A stretch of 64,000 bases of DNA. It comes from Enoplolaimus lenunculus (Eukaryota > Nematoda > Enoplea > Enoplida > Thoracostomopsidae). Shown one piece after another: positions 19,705 to 32,600 of this stretch (its first letter is position 1; every line of letters begins with the position of its first letter). The position numbers were made by a program, and so were the translations under genes. The notes beneath the pieces were generated by a model, which made no database searches, was not told the origin of the DNA, and was given only the letters and a program-made list of their open reading frames with translations. The stretch spans positions 1-64,000 of the forward strand of contig JASANG010003637.1 of assembly GCA_030248215.1 (NCBI GenBank). The letters are read 5' to 3'.

Positions 19705-20381
19705 ATGCGGGGTTCACGTTATAGCCGGGGCAGGCGAGACACGGTTTGTCCCATGTTGATTCGACGTCAGCGTTAAAATTCGGGCTCTTATATCGGGTAA
19801 ACAGACAAAACTCGAATGTCATACGACATTAGCTTACAGGCCATTGCTCTCAAATGATCAATGTGTACAAAGGACGGTATGTCACGTGATACTGTGGGAC
19901 ATTTATGCGAATATCATATGATATTCCAAAATTTCAACGAATATCATACGATATTCAGCGGGACAATATCTTTGTGTATTGATAAATGAATGAAAAGTTG
20001 GACGGCTGCGGCACAAATGTGCTTTAAATACCAAATACACGCCTGCAAATCGTTTCCGACACAAAATCGCTTAGAACCACAGCTTCAAAATTCAAAAATT
20101 CAAATTTCAAATTCTAGTATCATATGATATTCAACAGGACAATTTGGGTATGTTGCCTTTAAGTGTGCAGACATTTGAAAGTATGTCATATGATATTCGC
20201 AGACCATACCTCGAATATCATATGATATTGAAGTACAAATGTGATCCACACATGATAATAGCAGACAAATACGAATTTTTGAATACGATATGGGGTTTAT
20301 AAGCAGACAAAATGCTACCCAATAGTCTAATAGGGACAAAACGTGTCCCAAGCTGCCCCGGTTATAACGTGAACCCCGCAT
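19705..20381. mobile_element. TIR element, family B (ATATCATATGATAT palindromes), full copy
   Basis: Ends ATGCGGGGTTCACGTTATAG and its inverse (ATAACGTGAACCCCGCAT) form terminal inverted repeats of about 45 bp, continuing through GGGACAAAACGTGTCCC. Inside lie about five palindromes of the type GAATATCATATGATATTC. 677 bp and non-coding. The flanks are satellite-like (AAAAAAGGCTG on the left), so it inserted at the satellite edge. Confidence 0.8.
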
Positions 20382-20394
20382 GAGCCCAGGATAG

Positions 20395-22005
20395 AAATCT
20401 ACCGTGTAATAACCCAATTTCCCAAAATCCCAATTTCCCAAAATACCAATTTCCCAAAATTCCGAGCGAAAAAGGCTGCGTCCAAAAATCCCAATATTCC
20501 GGGTAATATCCGAATTTCCAAAAATCACAATTTTCCGAAATCCCGAGCGAAAAAGACTGCGCCCAAAATCCTAATTTCGCGGGCAATATCCGAATTTTAG
20601 ACAATCCCAATTTCCCGGGTAATATCCAAGTTTACTAAACTCTAATTTCCCAAAATCCAGAGAGAAAAAGGCTGCGCGCAAAACCCCAATTTCCCGGGTA
20701 ATATCCGAATTTCCCAAAATCCCAATTTCCGCGAAAAAGGCTGCGCCCAAAATCCCAATTTCCCGGGTAATATCCGAATTTCCCAAAATTCCAGGTTCTC
20801 AGGTGATATCCGCATTTCCCAAAATCTTAATATTCCACAATCCCGAGCGAAAAACGCTGCGCCCAAAATCCCAATTTCCCAAAATCCCGAGCGAAAAACG
20901 CTGCGCCCAAATATCCCAATTCCCCAAAATTCAAAGCGAAAAACGCTGCACCCAAAATCCCAATTTTCTGGGTAAGTAATATTCGAATTTCCCAAAATCC
21001 CAATTTCCCAAAAAACCCGAGCGAAAATGCTGCACTTAAAACACCATTTTCTCGGCTGCGCCCAAAATGCCAATTTCTCGGGTGATATCGGCATTTCCCA
21101 AAATCCCAATTTCATAAAAGTCCTGAGCGAAAAATGCTGTGCCCAAAATCCCAATTTCCCGGGTAATATCCGAATTTCTCAAAATCCCAATTTCCCAAAA
21201 TTCCGAGCGAAAAACGCTGCGCCCAAAATCCCAATTTTCCGGGTAATATCCGAGCTTCCCAAAATCCCAATTTCTCAAAATCCCAATTTTCCAAAATCCC
21301 GATCGAAAAAACGCTGCGCCCAAATATCCCAATTTCCCAAAATCCAAAGCGAAAAACGCTGTACCCAAAATCCAAATTTTCTGGGTAACTAATATCCGAA
21401 TTTCCAAAAATCCCAATTTCCCAAAACCCGAGCGAAAATGCTGCACCGAAAACACCATTTGTTCGGCTGCGCCCAAAATACCAATTTCTCGGCTATTAAT
21501 ATCCGAATTTCCCAAAATACCGATTTCCTAAAATCCCAAGCAAAAAAGCTGACCTTGAAATCCCAATTTCCCGGGTAATATCCGAAATTCCCAAAATTCC
21601 TCTCGGGTGATATCGGCATTTCCCAAAATCCCAATTTCATAAAAATTCCGAGCGAAAAACGCTGCGCCCAAAATCCCAATTTTCGGGTAATATCCGAATT
21701 TCTCAAAATCCCAATTTCTCAAAATCCCGAGCGAAAAACGCTGCACCCAAAATCCCAATTTCCCGGGTAATATCCGAATTTCCCAAAATCCCAATTTCCC
21801 AAAATCGCAAGCGAAAAAGGCTGCACCCAATATCCCAATTTTCTGGGTAATATCCGAATTTCCGAAAATCCTAATCTCCCAAAATCCCGAGCGAAAATGC
21901 TGCGCTCAAAATACCAATTTCTCGGCTGCGCCCAAAATACCAATTTCTCGGCTAATATCCCAATTTCCCAAAATCCCAACTTCCCGGGTAATATCCGCGG
22001 ATTTT
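20395..22005. repeat. Satellite array, about 80-bp composite units
   Basis: Blocks CCCAATTTCCCGGGTAATAT, CCGAATTTCCCAAAATCC and GAGCGAAAAACGCTGCGCCC recur about 18 times. Spacings cluster near 45, 80 and 115 bp, so units are built from sub-blocks of about 35-45 bp. Long frames stay open on the - strand, reading variants of NWDFGKFGYYPGNWDF, because the units contain few stop triplets. I treat it as satellite DNA, not as a gene. Confidence 0.88.
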
Positions 22006-22900
22006 GGGAGGGACCTCTTCAATACATGGACCGATTTTATAATCGTTTTTTCTTCAACCAATTTTTTGGGTTTTTGGCTTAGCTGTTTAAAACAGAACAT
22101 TGTGGCAGATCGTTTGTGAAAAAAGTGGAAGAAAGGCCCCCATTTTGTAGTCGCAATGATTCTTTCGGAGAACCACGTTTCTACTTTTGTCTTTCCTGTA
22201 TCTCCTATGTACACGCTTTATAAGCATTGTTGTATCTAGCCGACGACATGATAGTACATAGACTTTTCCCTTGTTATTGGTATGTCTTCAGGCCCGTAGC
22301 CCGCTCACCTTGCTAAGAAGGCTGAATTTTTCAGGCAGGGCATAGAGGGGTTTTCGATGACGTATAAAAGCAAAGTTGAAACTTTATGCGGGTGTGGCAA
22401 AGCTCGTTGAAGGGGTGCTGATGCTTCTAGCCTCCCTCTGATTACAAACCCGTATGTACGACATGTGAATCCAAAGTTGTAATTTGTAACCCCGCTTTAA
22501 TTTTTTTCTGAACTCTCCTGAGCACATGTTTGCAGCGGCAATTATTCGTTAATTTCTATGCCTACAGGATGTCGAAATCGCAGAAGATACATCAATGGAA
22601 GAACTCGAAGTACAAACGATGGCTGGACTCGAGGTAACCATGAATCGCTAGTTAACAAAATAAGTGATCAAATGTTTACAAAAATTAGTATTAACTACTG
22701 TCTGTCACAGCAATACGTTTTTACTGCAACTTTTGATTGTACAATTTACAAATTTTGCAATAGTTAGCACAACATGTCGCTAATTATTCCACTTGTGAAC
22801 AGTGTACCTTCAAAATCAAAGATGAAAGCTGTCCTCTCCGGCCAATTTTTAAAAATGATAACCATTTCTATTTTATGGTCTCGCTAAATTTTTATGTGTA

Positions 22901-23053
22901 CACTGCAAAAAATGGTGAGTCAAATTCTCTCTCCGAGATAGGCTTTTCCTGACTACACAAACTGAGTCAAATTAGACTCTGCCAGAGTCAATTTCTACTC
23001 ACTGACCAGCCTACTGCCGAGAGAGTCAATTTGACTCACCATTTTTTGCAGAG
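22901..23053. mobile_element. TIR element, family D (CACTGCAAAAAA ends), complete
   Basis: CACTGCAAAAAATGGTGAGT at the left mirrors ACTCACCATTTTTTGCAGAG at the right. The direct TA on both sides (22899-22900 and 23054-23055) is the duplication expected of Tc1/mariner-type elements. The interior holds repeated GAGTCAAATT / AATTTGACTC arms. 153 bp, non-autonomous. Confidence 0.8.
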
Positions 23054-23522
23054 TAACTGTTTTAACAACAGTAGTTATGCTTAAGTTTTATACGAAGCAG
23101 TGCAACAAAGTATATAAAGTGGTTAGTTAATATGCCAATTTGCTAACGTTGTTACCAACCTTTGCTCAGGTTTTACTAGATTGTAAATGCAAGTTAACTT
23201 TTATTTAAAAGTTTAATCCGGTTAATTGAAAGGACATAGTTGCATTACGACGCCTCGGGCAAGTTTTTTCAATGAAAAACAATCTCTTGTGCAAATTAAG
23301 GTTAGGCAAAAATTTTGCAAACTAGCTTGGTACAATAATTTTATTTGACGGATGCGTAAATTGTTAATCCAGCTGAAGTAGTTCGCTTTAAAATACCTAC
23401 AAAAATTTTCTACTGCATAAAATGAATGAAAGTTTTAACAGCACACAGTTTTTACCGACACAGCGGCTTTAGAACTTTTAAGTTTTCTATGTTTTCATAA
23501 GTATTTTTACATTTAAAAATAT

Positions 23523-23570
23523 TTAAAAAAAAAAAAAAGAAGAAAAAAAAAAACAAAAACCAAAAAATAC
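23523..23570 (+). repeat. A-rich tract
   Basis: About 45 bases of nearly pure A with a few G and C. It could be the tail of an old retroposed copy, but no body is recognisable upstream. Confidence 0.5.
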
Positions 23571-23574
23571 TTAT

Positions 23575-26100
23575 TACAGGCTACGGTCAACGGGTAGTTC
23601 TGCGGACGAATCCGAGTGCTATCCCTCACAGGTGTCCTGGCTGTGGACCTACCAATAGTAAGCCGACGTGTCTAGTGGATGATGGTCCCCCTGGCGTGGT
23701 AAAAGCTTCCGAAAGGTCACGGAAATCCCTTACCCTCGTACGCCAACTACTAATTTTATCCCTAGTTCCACAGAAGTTACCGTTGGATACCCTGTAATGC
23801 TTTAGATTTTAGTGTTTTAATCACTCTGTCCGTCTGAGAATTAAATCTAAATTAGCCTGAGTTGGTCCGGAAGTCGCCGGGAACAGTGAACAGATCCTTG
23901 GGTCTTTTACTTTAATTGGTCGAGAGTACAGACGTTTACGTCGGTACTCAGCAAGCTTGAGATTTGACTCGATATTCAAGGTCCTGAAGGATACAATGGT
24001 CAGAGGTGATCGGAATTTCATTGAACTCTGTCCCGAGAAGGCGACTACTCCTGGGAAGAGCATCCAAACCCGGCAACACTCCCAAAATTTGACCCTAAAG
24101 GGCTCCGATACCGCATAAGCACAAGTTAGCGTGTAAGCCTACTATATATATAAACAATAACAATGGTGGTTGAGATATTTTAATTTGCACGGCGAGGCTT
24201 CTCTTAAGCTACTTAGGCGCGTGCTTAAGCTTAAGCATGTCACACAGTTAAGCAATAAACATGGTGGGCGAGATATTATAAAATATCTGAGGTCCACTTT
24301 TGTTATCGTTTCTTGCGCAATAGCTGGAGGGGAGCGGTGCCGCGTTTGGATTAAAGCCCACTCAATTGGGGCGGTTTAACCAGGCTAATCGAGTTGCGAC
24401 AACTCGGGTTGAGCATAAGGATCAATTCACAGCACATTTTGAAATTTATTACATATTGCATACAAAATCATGATATTAACAATACCTTAAATCCTGTGCT
24501 GTAAGCGAGGTTTAAAGACAGTTCAAATTGATCTTAGCAACGTTGCTGCCGAGCAGAGACTTGAAGTTAACTTAATAATGCAAATAGCAATATTGAAACA
24601 GCTAAAAGAACAAACATACTCCCTAATAAATGGATAAGTCAGCTTACCAATTGGTCGTGTATGGACAGGCCACCTTACCAAGTTTAGGGCACGGTTCTTA
24701 TGAGTCTTTACCTTTCTGGGGTGTCGTGATTAGTTAAAATTACACGAGCCTGCCATCCCAGTCCTATGGAATATCCCTGGATAAAGTATGCTCTAAGCAC
24801 CTGTGCATGAATTATCAAGCGAGTTCTAATCTCTGCTCACGTCAGGGACATCCGGGAGAAGGATCGACATAGCCGCTAATATGCTCTGGCAGATACACAT
24901 GATCTGAAATGGTCCGAGTCACGAAGCTGGGTTGATCATTAGCTCCCGACTAAGTTTTAAGTCCCGCCAAGAAATCTACGAAAATCCCCAATTTGGAGAC
25001 ACAAGCAGCTGCAAAGGAAAGTTGGAAAGCTTCACAAATATGGCTGGGCCCTTGAATTCAGACAGAAATTTCATGGGTCAGGGATATCAGTGGATCCATC
25101 CCGCTAAGCGGTTGATCGTTCCCTCTCGAGGGCTCCGAGCCTTATATAACAGTCTAAAACTACGCTTCAGCTTATATATATGGTATCTCCAACACAGCCC
25201 AGTGTTAAGAATAACACTGGTCGGCGAGATATTTTAAAAAAAACAAGTTTCGAAAAACTTTCCGTTTCCGCCGATTAGGGAGAATCCTGCCGTTTCCAGG
25301 TCCGGTAGCACCAATTAGACTCCAGGGAAGCAACTGGAACGTGGGGCAACCCCTTCGGAGCTTATAACCCTATTCCTAGATAATCTCCGGTCGTGCTGAC
25401 CACTCGAGAGAGGGGTTTTGAGTGCATTTTCGTTATGTATGTCGCGCGTGAGAACCTTTAATGCGCCTGAAAGCCCCGAACTAAAACCCGGAGTCATGCG
25501 GATACTATTACGTAAGTTTCAGCTAAAAGTATACGTACACTAAATCACTCAACCGAGCACTTTCAACCCGGGGCGTCATCCCAAGGCTCAAGAAGCTCGA
25601 CTATATACGTACTTATGTGATCTTACCCAATATCTAAGCGAACTCATAAAAAATAAAGGATACATATACATGTACATGTAAAGGGATATGAACACAATAA
25701 AAATAAACATAAAACGTCACTAAAAGCAAAAATAATAATGGCAACAACAACAATAATGACAACAAAATATAACGAAAACAACACAATTATCCATATGAAA
25801 CGGGGTACTTTAAGCTTAATCGATCCCAGCTGGTTAAGATAACGATCTCCTACCGGTACACCACTGGTGTAAGTAATACTTTATATTCGTGCCAAGATCA
25901 AATATTGGGGTGTTCCTGGTTGTTATTTGAGTCAATCCCCAAGGATTGACCATCCAAAGAAAGGTCCGGCTCTACCGATGATGATAGTGACATCGTAACC
26001 GTTGCATCGACGGCGAGCCGGTTCGATTAGTAAAGCTTAATTTTTATCACTATGCAAGATGTATATATACAAATCATTAGATTCTCCTTAACCAGCTTTA
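23575..26100. other. GC-richer stretch of unknown nature
   Basis: The base composition is clearly higher in G+C than the flanks, with short recurring pieces: AGGGCTCCGA near 24100 and 25130, CTTATATATAT-like text, and GGCGAGATATT near 24267 and 25220. No long frame, RNA gene or TIR is evident. It may be the remains of a large old element or several solo ends. Confidence 0.3.
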
Positions 26101-26109
26101 TTCTGATTT

Positions 26110-26320
26110 TAAGTACGTGTGTAGGGAATGCAATTCCCGTAACACTGGAGTCATTTATGCGCTACAATTAGGGTTATTTGACATTTATGGACTCTAATTA
26201 GGGTTTAGGGCCTCTATCCGCTTACGGACTCTTATTAGGGATACGGAATCCAATTGATTCGGACTCAAAATGGGGACCCGTCTTATTACCCCTCCCCCTC
26301 TTATTCGTGTCAATACAGTA
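26110..26320 (-). mobile_element. TIR element, family C, partial copy
   Basis: On the - strand it starts with TACTGTATTGACACGAATAA and shows the family's GAGTCC and GTAAGCGGATAGAGGCC blocks, then is lost half-way. Confidence 0.65.
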
Positions 26321-26395
26321 CTCGTTTGGAAATCGTAAAGGTAGCTAACCAAGCAAGTGTGAATCTAATCACAGTCCGAAGACGACGCTTATATT

Positions 26396-26680
26396 AAGAG
26401 TGGATGATCACTGTTTATATCAATAGTGTGCTACTGGGTAACCAGCACGCGTTGCATTTTTTTCGACCCCCATTAGGGGGGTTAAGCAAGAGATTAACAC
26501 TATGCTTCAGTACACCTCCCCCCCTACAAATTGCTCCTAGCATTGCTACGATATAAAACTGCATACAGACCCCCTAAACAAGGGGGGTAGGCCAAAAACG
26601 CAACGCGTGCCGGGTACATTCTTTAATACACAGAATGTACCCAGTTGCACACTCTTGCTATAGAGTGATCATCCACTCTT
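26396..26680. mobile_element. TIR element, family E, complete
   Basis: AAGAGTGGATGATCACT at the left is the exact inverse of AGTGATCATCCACTCTT at the right. The inverse match continues inward (GTGTGC...ACTGGGTA and ACGCGTTGC). 285 bp with C-runs inside, non-coding. Confidence 0.75.
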
Positions 26681-27446
26681 GGTTATACTAAGTCTAAACT
26701 GGTTCATGCAAACATTTCCTGCTACAGTTTTAAATTGTAAGATATTGTCAATAACTAGGCCTGGCTTAAGCTTAGATTCATGCTTAAGCTTATTCAGTAC
26801 AAGTGCCCATAAGTCTAAGTCTACACACTGCCATTGTGTTCGGAACCTGTTCTACACATAAGCGAGAAATGGTCTGAAAATCAAATAAATGAAACTAAGT
26901 CAAAATTGAAATTGATGAATTTTTAGAATAATTTTAGGTTATTGATGGCAAGAAACTGTGCTACCGAAATGGATATTATTCGGCGTGTTTCTGATAATTT
27001 AAATCTACTGTTGATGAGTTTCATATAGCAGAAATATTGCTGAAACCAAACTCTTAACTGTTGCTAGCACTTATAACCAGTTGAGGTATAGTTTTATATA
27101 AACTAGCAACGGGTAAATCTTTAGTAGAGAAGACAAAAATGTTTATAGTTAGGACGAGAGAAAAATTCGTAACATAGAGACTTTAATGCTTTATTTCCCG
27201 TACTTGCGACCTTGTTTCTTTAGTTGTTAAAAATAAATACAAGCAGTCCCTGAAATAGTCAGGGAAACAATTACGCATTCTCGCTGGGGACACTTTATAC
27301 TGCATTCCCTGCACACTCATGTCACATACCACTGTTACTTTGTTCAATTTTTGAGCTTGCGCCTTTAATTTCGAAAATTTCAAAAAATCGATATTTCAAG
27401 CCGGACTACTTGCCGTTTTTCGATTAGTATATGAAGCTGTCGATTT

Positions 27447-27935
27447 CCGGTGTAAAATTCCTCTGGGCAGTGAAATATAAGCCAACCACGCATTATGCGA
27501 ATATCATATGATATTCCGATATTCTACCGAATATCACATGATATTATACAGCACAATGTAATTTGTACGCACTAATATAAGGAAAAGTCAGATAATATAG
27601 CTTTAATTCATTTCAAATACTGAATTTGCTTGTATTTTCCTATTTCTGGCGAAAATTTTGCCTAAGTCTATTCCTAAGTGCAATTTAATTCAAACTTCAA
27701 GTTATACTATTATATGATATTACACAACCTTGCAGACATCTTCAAACATGTCATATGATAATAACGGACAATATTTCGAATATTCTATGGTATTTCAGTA
27801 CAAACAGTGAATGTCACATCAGAATAGTAGACAACTGAAATTTTTTAATTTGATAGCAAATCGACGTGCATACAAAATGCTACCCGTTGTGATAGGGACA
27901 AAACGTGTTTCCAGTTATATCTTGAACACCGCACT
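27447..27935. mobile_element. TIR element, family B, worn copy
   Basis: Contains GCGAATATCATATGATATTC and GAATATCACATGATATT. It ends GGGACAAAACGTGTTTCC...GAACACCGCACT, a degraded form of the family terminus. The left end is uncertain. Confidence 0.6.
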
Positions 27936-28517
27936 AGCTGGTTCTGGTTATAGGAATTGGATAGAGAATTTTAATACATATTGCAGTGCTAGATTAATAG
28001 ATGATCAGGTGAAGTTAAAGGTCTTTCCCGCATATTTAAAGAACGTGCTCGAGAAGCATATGAGCGAGTGCCTAAAGTAGTCTTGGTGTAGCTTCACGGA
28101 GTTAGCCACCGCTATGGAAAACTAGCTAAACACCCTCGAATGGTCCAAGTATCATGAGGCTACCCTTGAGAAGCGACGTCAGTTATCGGTGAATGGTGTT
28201 TCAGCCATGAGCGGCTTCGATATTTCAGCCATGAGCGACTTCGATATTTTGAAGCTATTCAGCTTGATAGATAGCATCATGAATTGTTGAGAACATTCTT
28301 ATAAACATTGATGATTGTCTGGAGATATAAAACAACGTTTTAGAGACTGAGATAGTTATTTTTCGGCAAGATTGTAGCTTCTTAAATGTCGTGTTTAGAA
28401 GTTAGTGTAATATAATCGCGCATGTCCGGGTGACGTAATTATGCAAAGTTCACAATAACTTTTGAGTGACTGCCACCGATTTGTACCACGGTTAGGGTTA
28501 CCTCATGTACACATTTT

Positions 28518-28660
28518 AACCCTTTCTCACACGAATATTTTCTATTTCCCCTGAGAAGCTTGACGCTCGAGCCCGAGGGGGCTATCACGTCTTGAGGTGA
28601 TTTAGTATTATGTATACGTGTTGCAATTGTTAAACACGGTGCGACATACACAAAAAATGT
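28518..28660. repeat. TTAA-ended repeat lacking the tRNA-like segment
   Basis: TTAACCCTTTCTCACACGAA runs through CCCCTGAG directly into AAGCTTGACGCTCGAGCC. The tRNA-like block that separates these two pieces in the copies at 5282 and 13109 is absent. The rest (TATGTATACGTGTTGC, AAACACGGTGCGA) matches. Confidence 0.65.
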
Positions 28661-29364
28661 GTGTTAATACACATAACAAACAGACACAGCGTTTGTGTCG
28701 TGTTTGTATTTCGGTCGTGAGTGTCTGTGATATTGTTAGCCCCACCCTAACGAGTGTTACAAATCCGTGGCAGTCACTCAAAAGTTATTGTGAACTTTGC
28801 ATTAGTTAACGTGGAATCATCGCATTAAAATAGCTGAAATATCGTATTGTGTGAATTTGGGCATTTCAAATACGTTACTTCTGGTCCCGATTCCCGTGTC
28901 TGAGTTCGAACCGATTGGACAATGGAGTACCAAAAATACGCAGATCCGATACATAAAATTTATATATAGTATATCATTAATTAAAGGTTAAATATTTCAA
29001 GAATTTCAAGTCGTGTTAATATTTAGTAGGTCGTGATATTTTGAAATGGCGTTTGCTGGGTACAATTTCGAGGTTTAAAATATCTTGGGGTGTGGTAGCG
29101 GGGTACATCGCGGCTGTCTGTTGGTTAGAAATCGGCAATTTCCGATGTATGTGTTGAACCGGGTTTTTGTCTGGTGCTAAGATTCCCACTCGGGACTAAC
29201 CAATTTTTATTCTGTGGAAATTTGTATTTTCTCCTAGTTTTCCGAGTAATAATTGTTGCGAAAAAGTTCGGGAATCAAGTGGACGTATTTAAAAACCGTC
29301 TTGGTGTAACACTTATTTTTCATTCATAAAGACATCACAATTTGAACCAAAAGAACAGTATTGT

Positions 29365-29535
29365 AACTGTAGCATAAACATATTCCTAAGCCTAAGCGTA
29401 AGCATAGATGTAAAGATAAGCCTAAACCAAGCCCAAACCTAAGCAGCAAAATAATTTAAATGTTAAGTTTACTCTGCTGCAGTCTGGCGGAAAAACGGTC
29501 CGCTTTTATTCTACAGAAAGACCATACTTTATAAA
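29365..29535 (-). mobile_element. TIR element, family A
   Basis: AGCATAAACATATTCCTAAG is followed by GCCTAA-type hexamers, TCTGGCGGAAAAACGGTCCG and an end reaching AAGACCAT. Same layout as 17478 and 61937. Confidence 0.55.
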
Positions 29536-29681
29536 CGCATAAGGTGTAGTCCCACCGATTTGGTACATTTCTCCGGCGCCCGTAACACAAGGAGACCATC
29601 AATTTGCGCAAGAACTATGTTTTTTTTAAAAAACAATTCTTCTGCGCTCCTACTGTCACTATATCAGGATGTCTCAATGAC

Positions 29682-29687
29682 TTTATT
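29682..29687 (-). terminator. Poly(A) signal of the four-helix gene
   Basis: AATAAA on the - strand directly follows the stop codon of the last exon, an unusually short but usable 3' end. Confidence 0.5.
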
Positions 29688-32600
29688 TTATGTCCGTCTT
29701 TGCGCAGTGTATTTGGCAAAATATCCACCCACAGGGTACTCTGGCTCAAAAAGCGTCGGCTTGTTTTGTACCTCGATTGACACTGGAAATAATTCGGAAT
29801 CGGAGTTTGTTCGCCTCTCATCATCATCGCTTGATTTTGAGCGATAGGTAGTCGCCAAGTAGATTATCGCATTAGAAGCAGCGACACAAATTTGTGGTTC
29901 AACCGTTCCTGCTTTACAATACCGCGGGTTTCTGGATCCGCCGCGTTCGATTTGACCACTTGCGTATACAAGGGTCCCATGCAAGGCCCGTAAACATGGA
30001 TCAAAACCAAAATTTTGTATTAAGATTTGGTATGAAAATTGCGTTTGCCTTCTTCACTTCACCAAACCCGGTGTGTGTTCAGTATGCGTTATACTCATCA
30101 TCGATCCCCATCTCAGCGTTTCTAACAATGAAATACGTTTTGCCAATGGTCAAAATACCGGCGGAACACATTGCGATCACAAACACGTGAACTGCAATAA
30201 ACGATTGAGTTGAAAACCACGCATCATACGGTACAGGATCCGGCCAACCGAGATTAATGTACGAAACTGCGAGACGTCGCCAAATATGAAATACCAAAAA
30301 TAGAACGCTGTGAAGTGCTGCTACGAACTGACACGCGAGACACGGGAGCAACAGGAGCGAGTTGTCGTTTTTGAGACCTGAAACGTTATGGTTTGCAATG
30401 GAAAGCTACTTTTACAATACTGTAACTGGGTCAACCCATGTATAGATCAGGGGCGGACCGTTTTTTCACACCACGGTAACGGAGTAAACTTAAGAGTTTA
30501 ACAAAATAATTTTTTGCTTAGGCTCAGGCTTATTTTAGGTATAGGTTTATCCTAAAGCGCAGGCTTAAGCTTAGGAATAATACGCTTAAATTAGTGTTGC
30601 GGCCTGTTCTTTACATTGACCGACCGCAGGGTTGTATTTATGGCGTATATATCTCCGAAAAGGTTCTAAAAACGCATGACTTTATACGCAATAGATGCAG
30701 AGCTCAAAAATTTTTTTGTTCCTTAGAGAATTTTTCAGGCGAAATCTCTCCCGATATGACATCCATGGCCGCGCTCCTGACTATTAGCAAAACCAGAGAC
30801 GTGTCGCGGCGGGAGCGTTCTAACATGGTGCTTAAAGGATTGATTGCCCTTACATCTATGATCTTTACGACTTTGTATTAGGATTTGTTAATGTTAAAAT
30901 TGTGTTTGGCTCTCGTTCGCTTCGTTCGCGAGAATATTTTCATTGTCATACATTCTGTCCCTATGTACAGCGCCGTCTCGTAATTGTATTCGCTTGGACA
31001 GTGATCCAACAGTTGAGATTATGTCAGAAAATGACCTATCAAATGCCCCTGCCCCAAAATATGCCTGGGTAGGCGGCGAACCTAGTGAACCATCCGCCAC
31101 TAGTTCATGAGTTTTTTTACATTAACTGCTTTATCCCTCTGTCCATCCGTCTGGAAAGTGCCAATCAATTATTTGAATATAACTTCTGAACTGTTTGTTC
31201 GATCACAAGAAATCTAACACCATTCGATTTAGCTCGGCAAACTGCGTTGTATTATTTTTATAATTTGCAGAATTGTATTGACAAATCGATGGAATGATCT
31301 AATTAGACAGTGTAAAACTCCTTCAAAGCAAAGATCAGGTGCCCCTAGGCTGATTAGGCGTAGATTCAATCATAGAATTAAGCTTCCTCATTCTCTTAAC
31401 CAAGCACTGTAAAATAATTTATGCGAAGGGTGGTAGTCACCAAAAATAGTTGATGGAAAACATGCGTCAAAATGTATTTCTCCATTCAAAATGTTTATTT
31501 TTGACACACTCGTCACTCGCACTTAGAATGTGCGGGCCTGAAGTCGTGGGTGGCCTTGCTGGCCTGCATTTTAATTCGTCGCTTCATTTCCGGGACTGCG
31601 ATATTTATTCTAACTGACGAACTCCTGCCATTGGGGATCTCAAAATTAGCACAGAACTAGGATACATCAAATGCGAAAAATGTGCTCAATTTTAAACCTC
31701 AGTCACTGGTTCAAAAGTTACAAGACCTATCACTAACTGCTGATAGGTGTTAGGACACATTTGATAATAGGGCCCAGAAGCTAACCTTTTAGAAACCAAC
31801 GTATAGCTGTCAGTAATAATACTGTTATCAATATTCCCGTGTAAATAAGTATTGATATCGCATCGTCTTGGAATCGTAAATAAAGGAGCGGATACACACA
31901 GCGCCGAGTTGATTTGGAATAACCGTACCGACATGATATATGAGGTATTTCTGAGGCATCTGAAGCTTAAAATTATATTTTGACAAGTTTGTAATTATAC
32001 GCTGATAGTAATTAATTTTGCAAAAGGTGCAGTAAAAAATGGTTGCTTGGTTATATTTTATATACTCAGTGTTAAGCTATACTTGCCGCACGCCGTCGGA
32101 TACCGCCGGACTCTGCCACTCGCCGATGCGCGGCACGGTGAAAAGTTCTATTAATTTTCGTGGTCTGAGAAAAAAATTTAGTTTGCAAAGATGAGGCCTC
32201 AAAGGGTCGCGGCCCCCAATTCGGGGCTTGGCGTGCGCTTCCGCCGGCACTGGCTGAGAAACAGTCATGGAACAAGATGTTTTACGTAACAACATTAGTG
32301 TTACAAGTAACAAACACGAGTGTTTAAAATTAAGATAAATTCAACCGATTTCTTAAAAATTGAAGTCTTGGCAAATTTAGCAAACTCATTATTTAGTTTT
32401 ATAAGCATAAGTCTGCACTGATACTATAGTTTCCCGAAAAAAGGGGGCGATATTTATTTGGCCTCTCCAGAAGGTACCCCCTGTTATTCGGTTACGGACT
32501 GTTATTTATTTTTAACCTGCCCTTCGTACTGATACATATTTGGTACTGCAACTATCCGTTGAATTAAACATTTATTTGTCTTTAACTAAAACCTTGAGCG

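Noticed and set aside
20100-21979. Open frames of up to 170 codons reading NWDFGKFGYYPGNWDF-type repeats
   Set aside because: They follow the satellite units, occur in several frames at once and lack starts or splice context. Treated as satellite by-product, kept only as a finding.
23575-25500. Ribosomal RNA or other structural RNA because of higher GC
   Set aside because: No stretch matches rRNA landmarks that I can recall, and no strong stem pattern is evident by eye.
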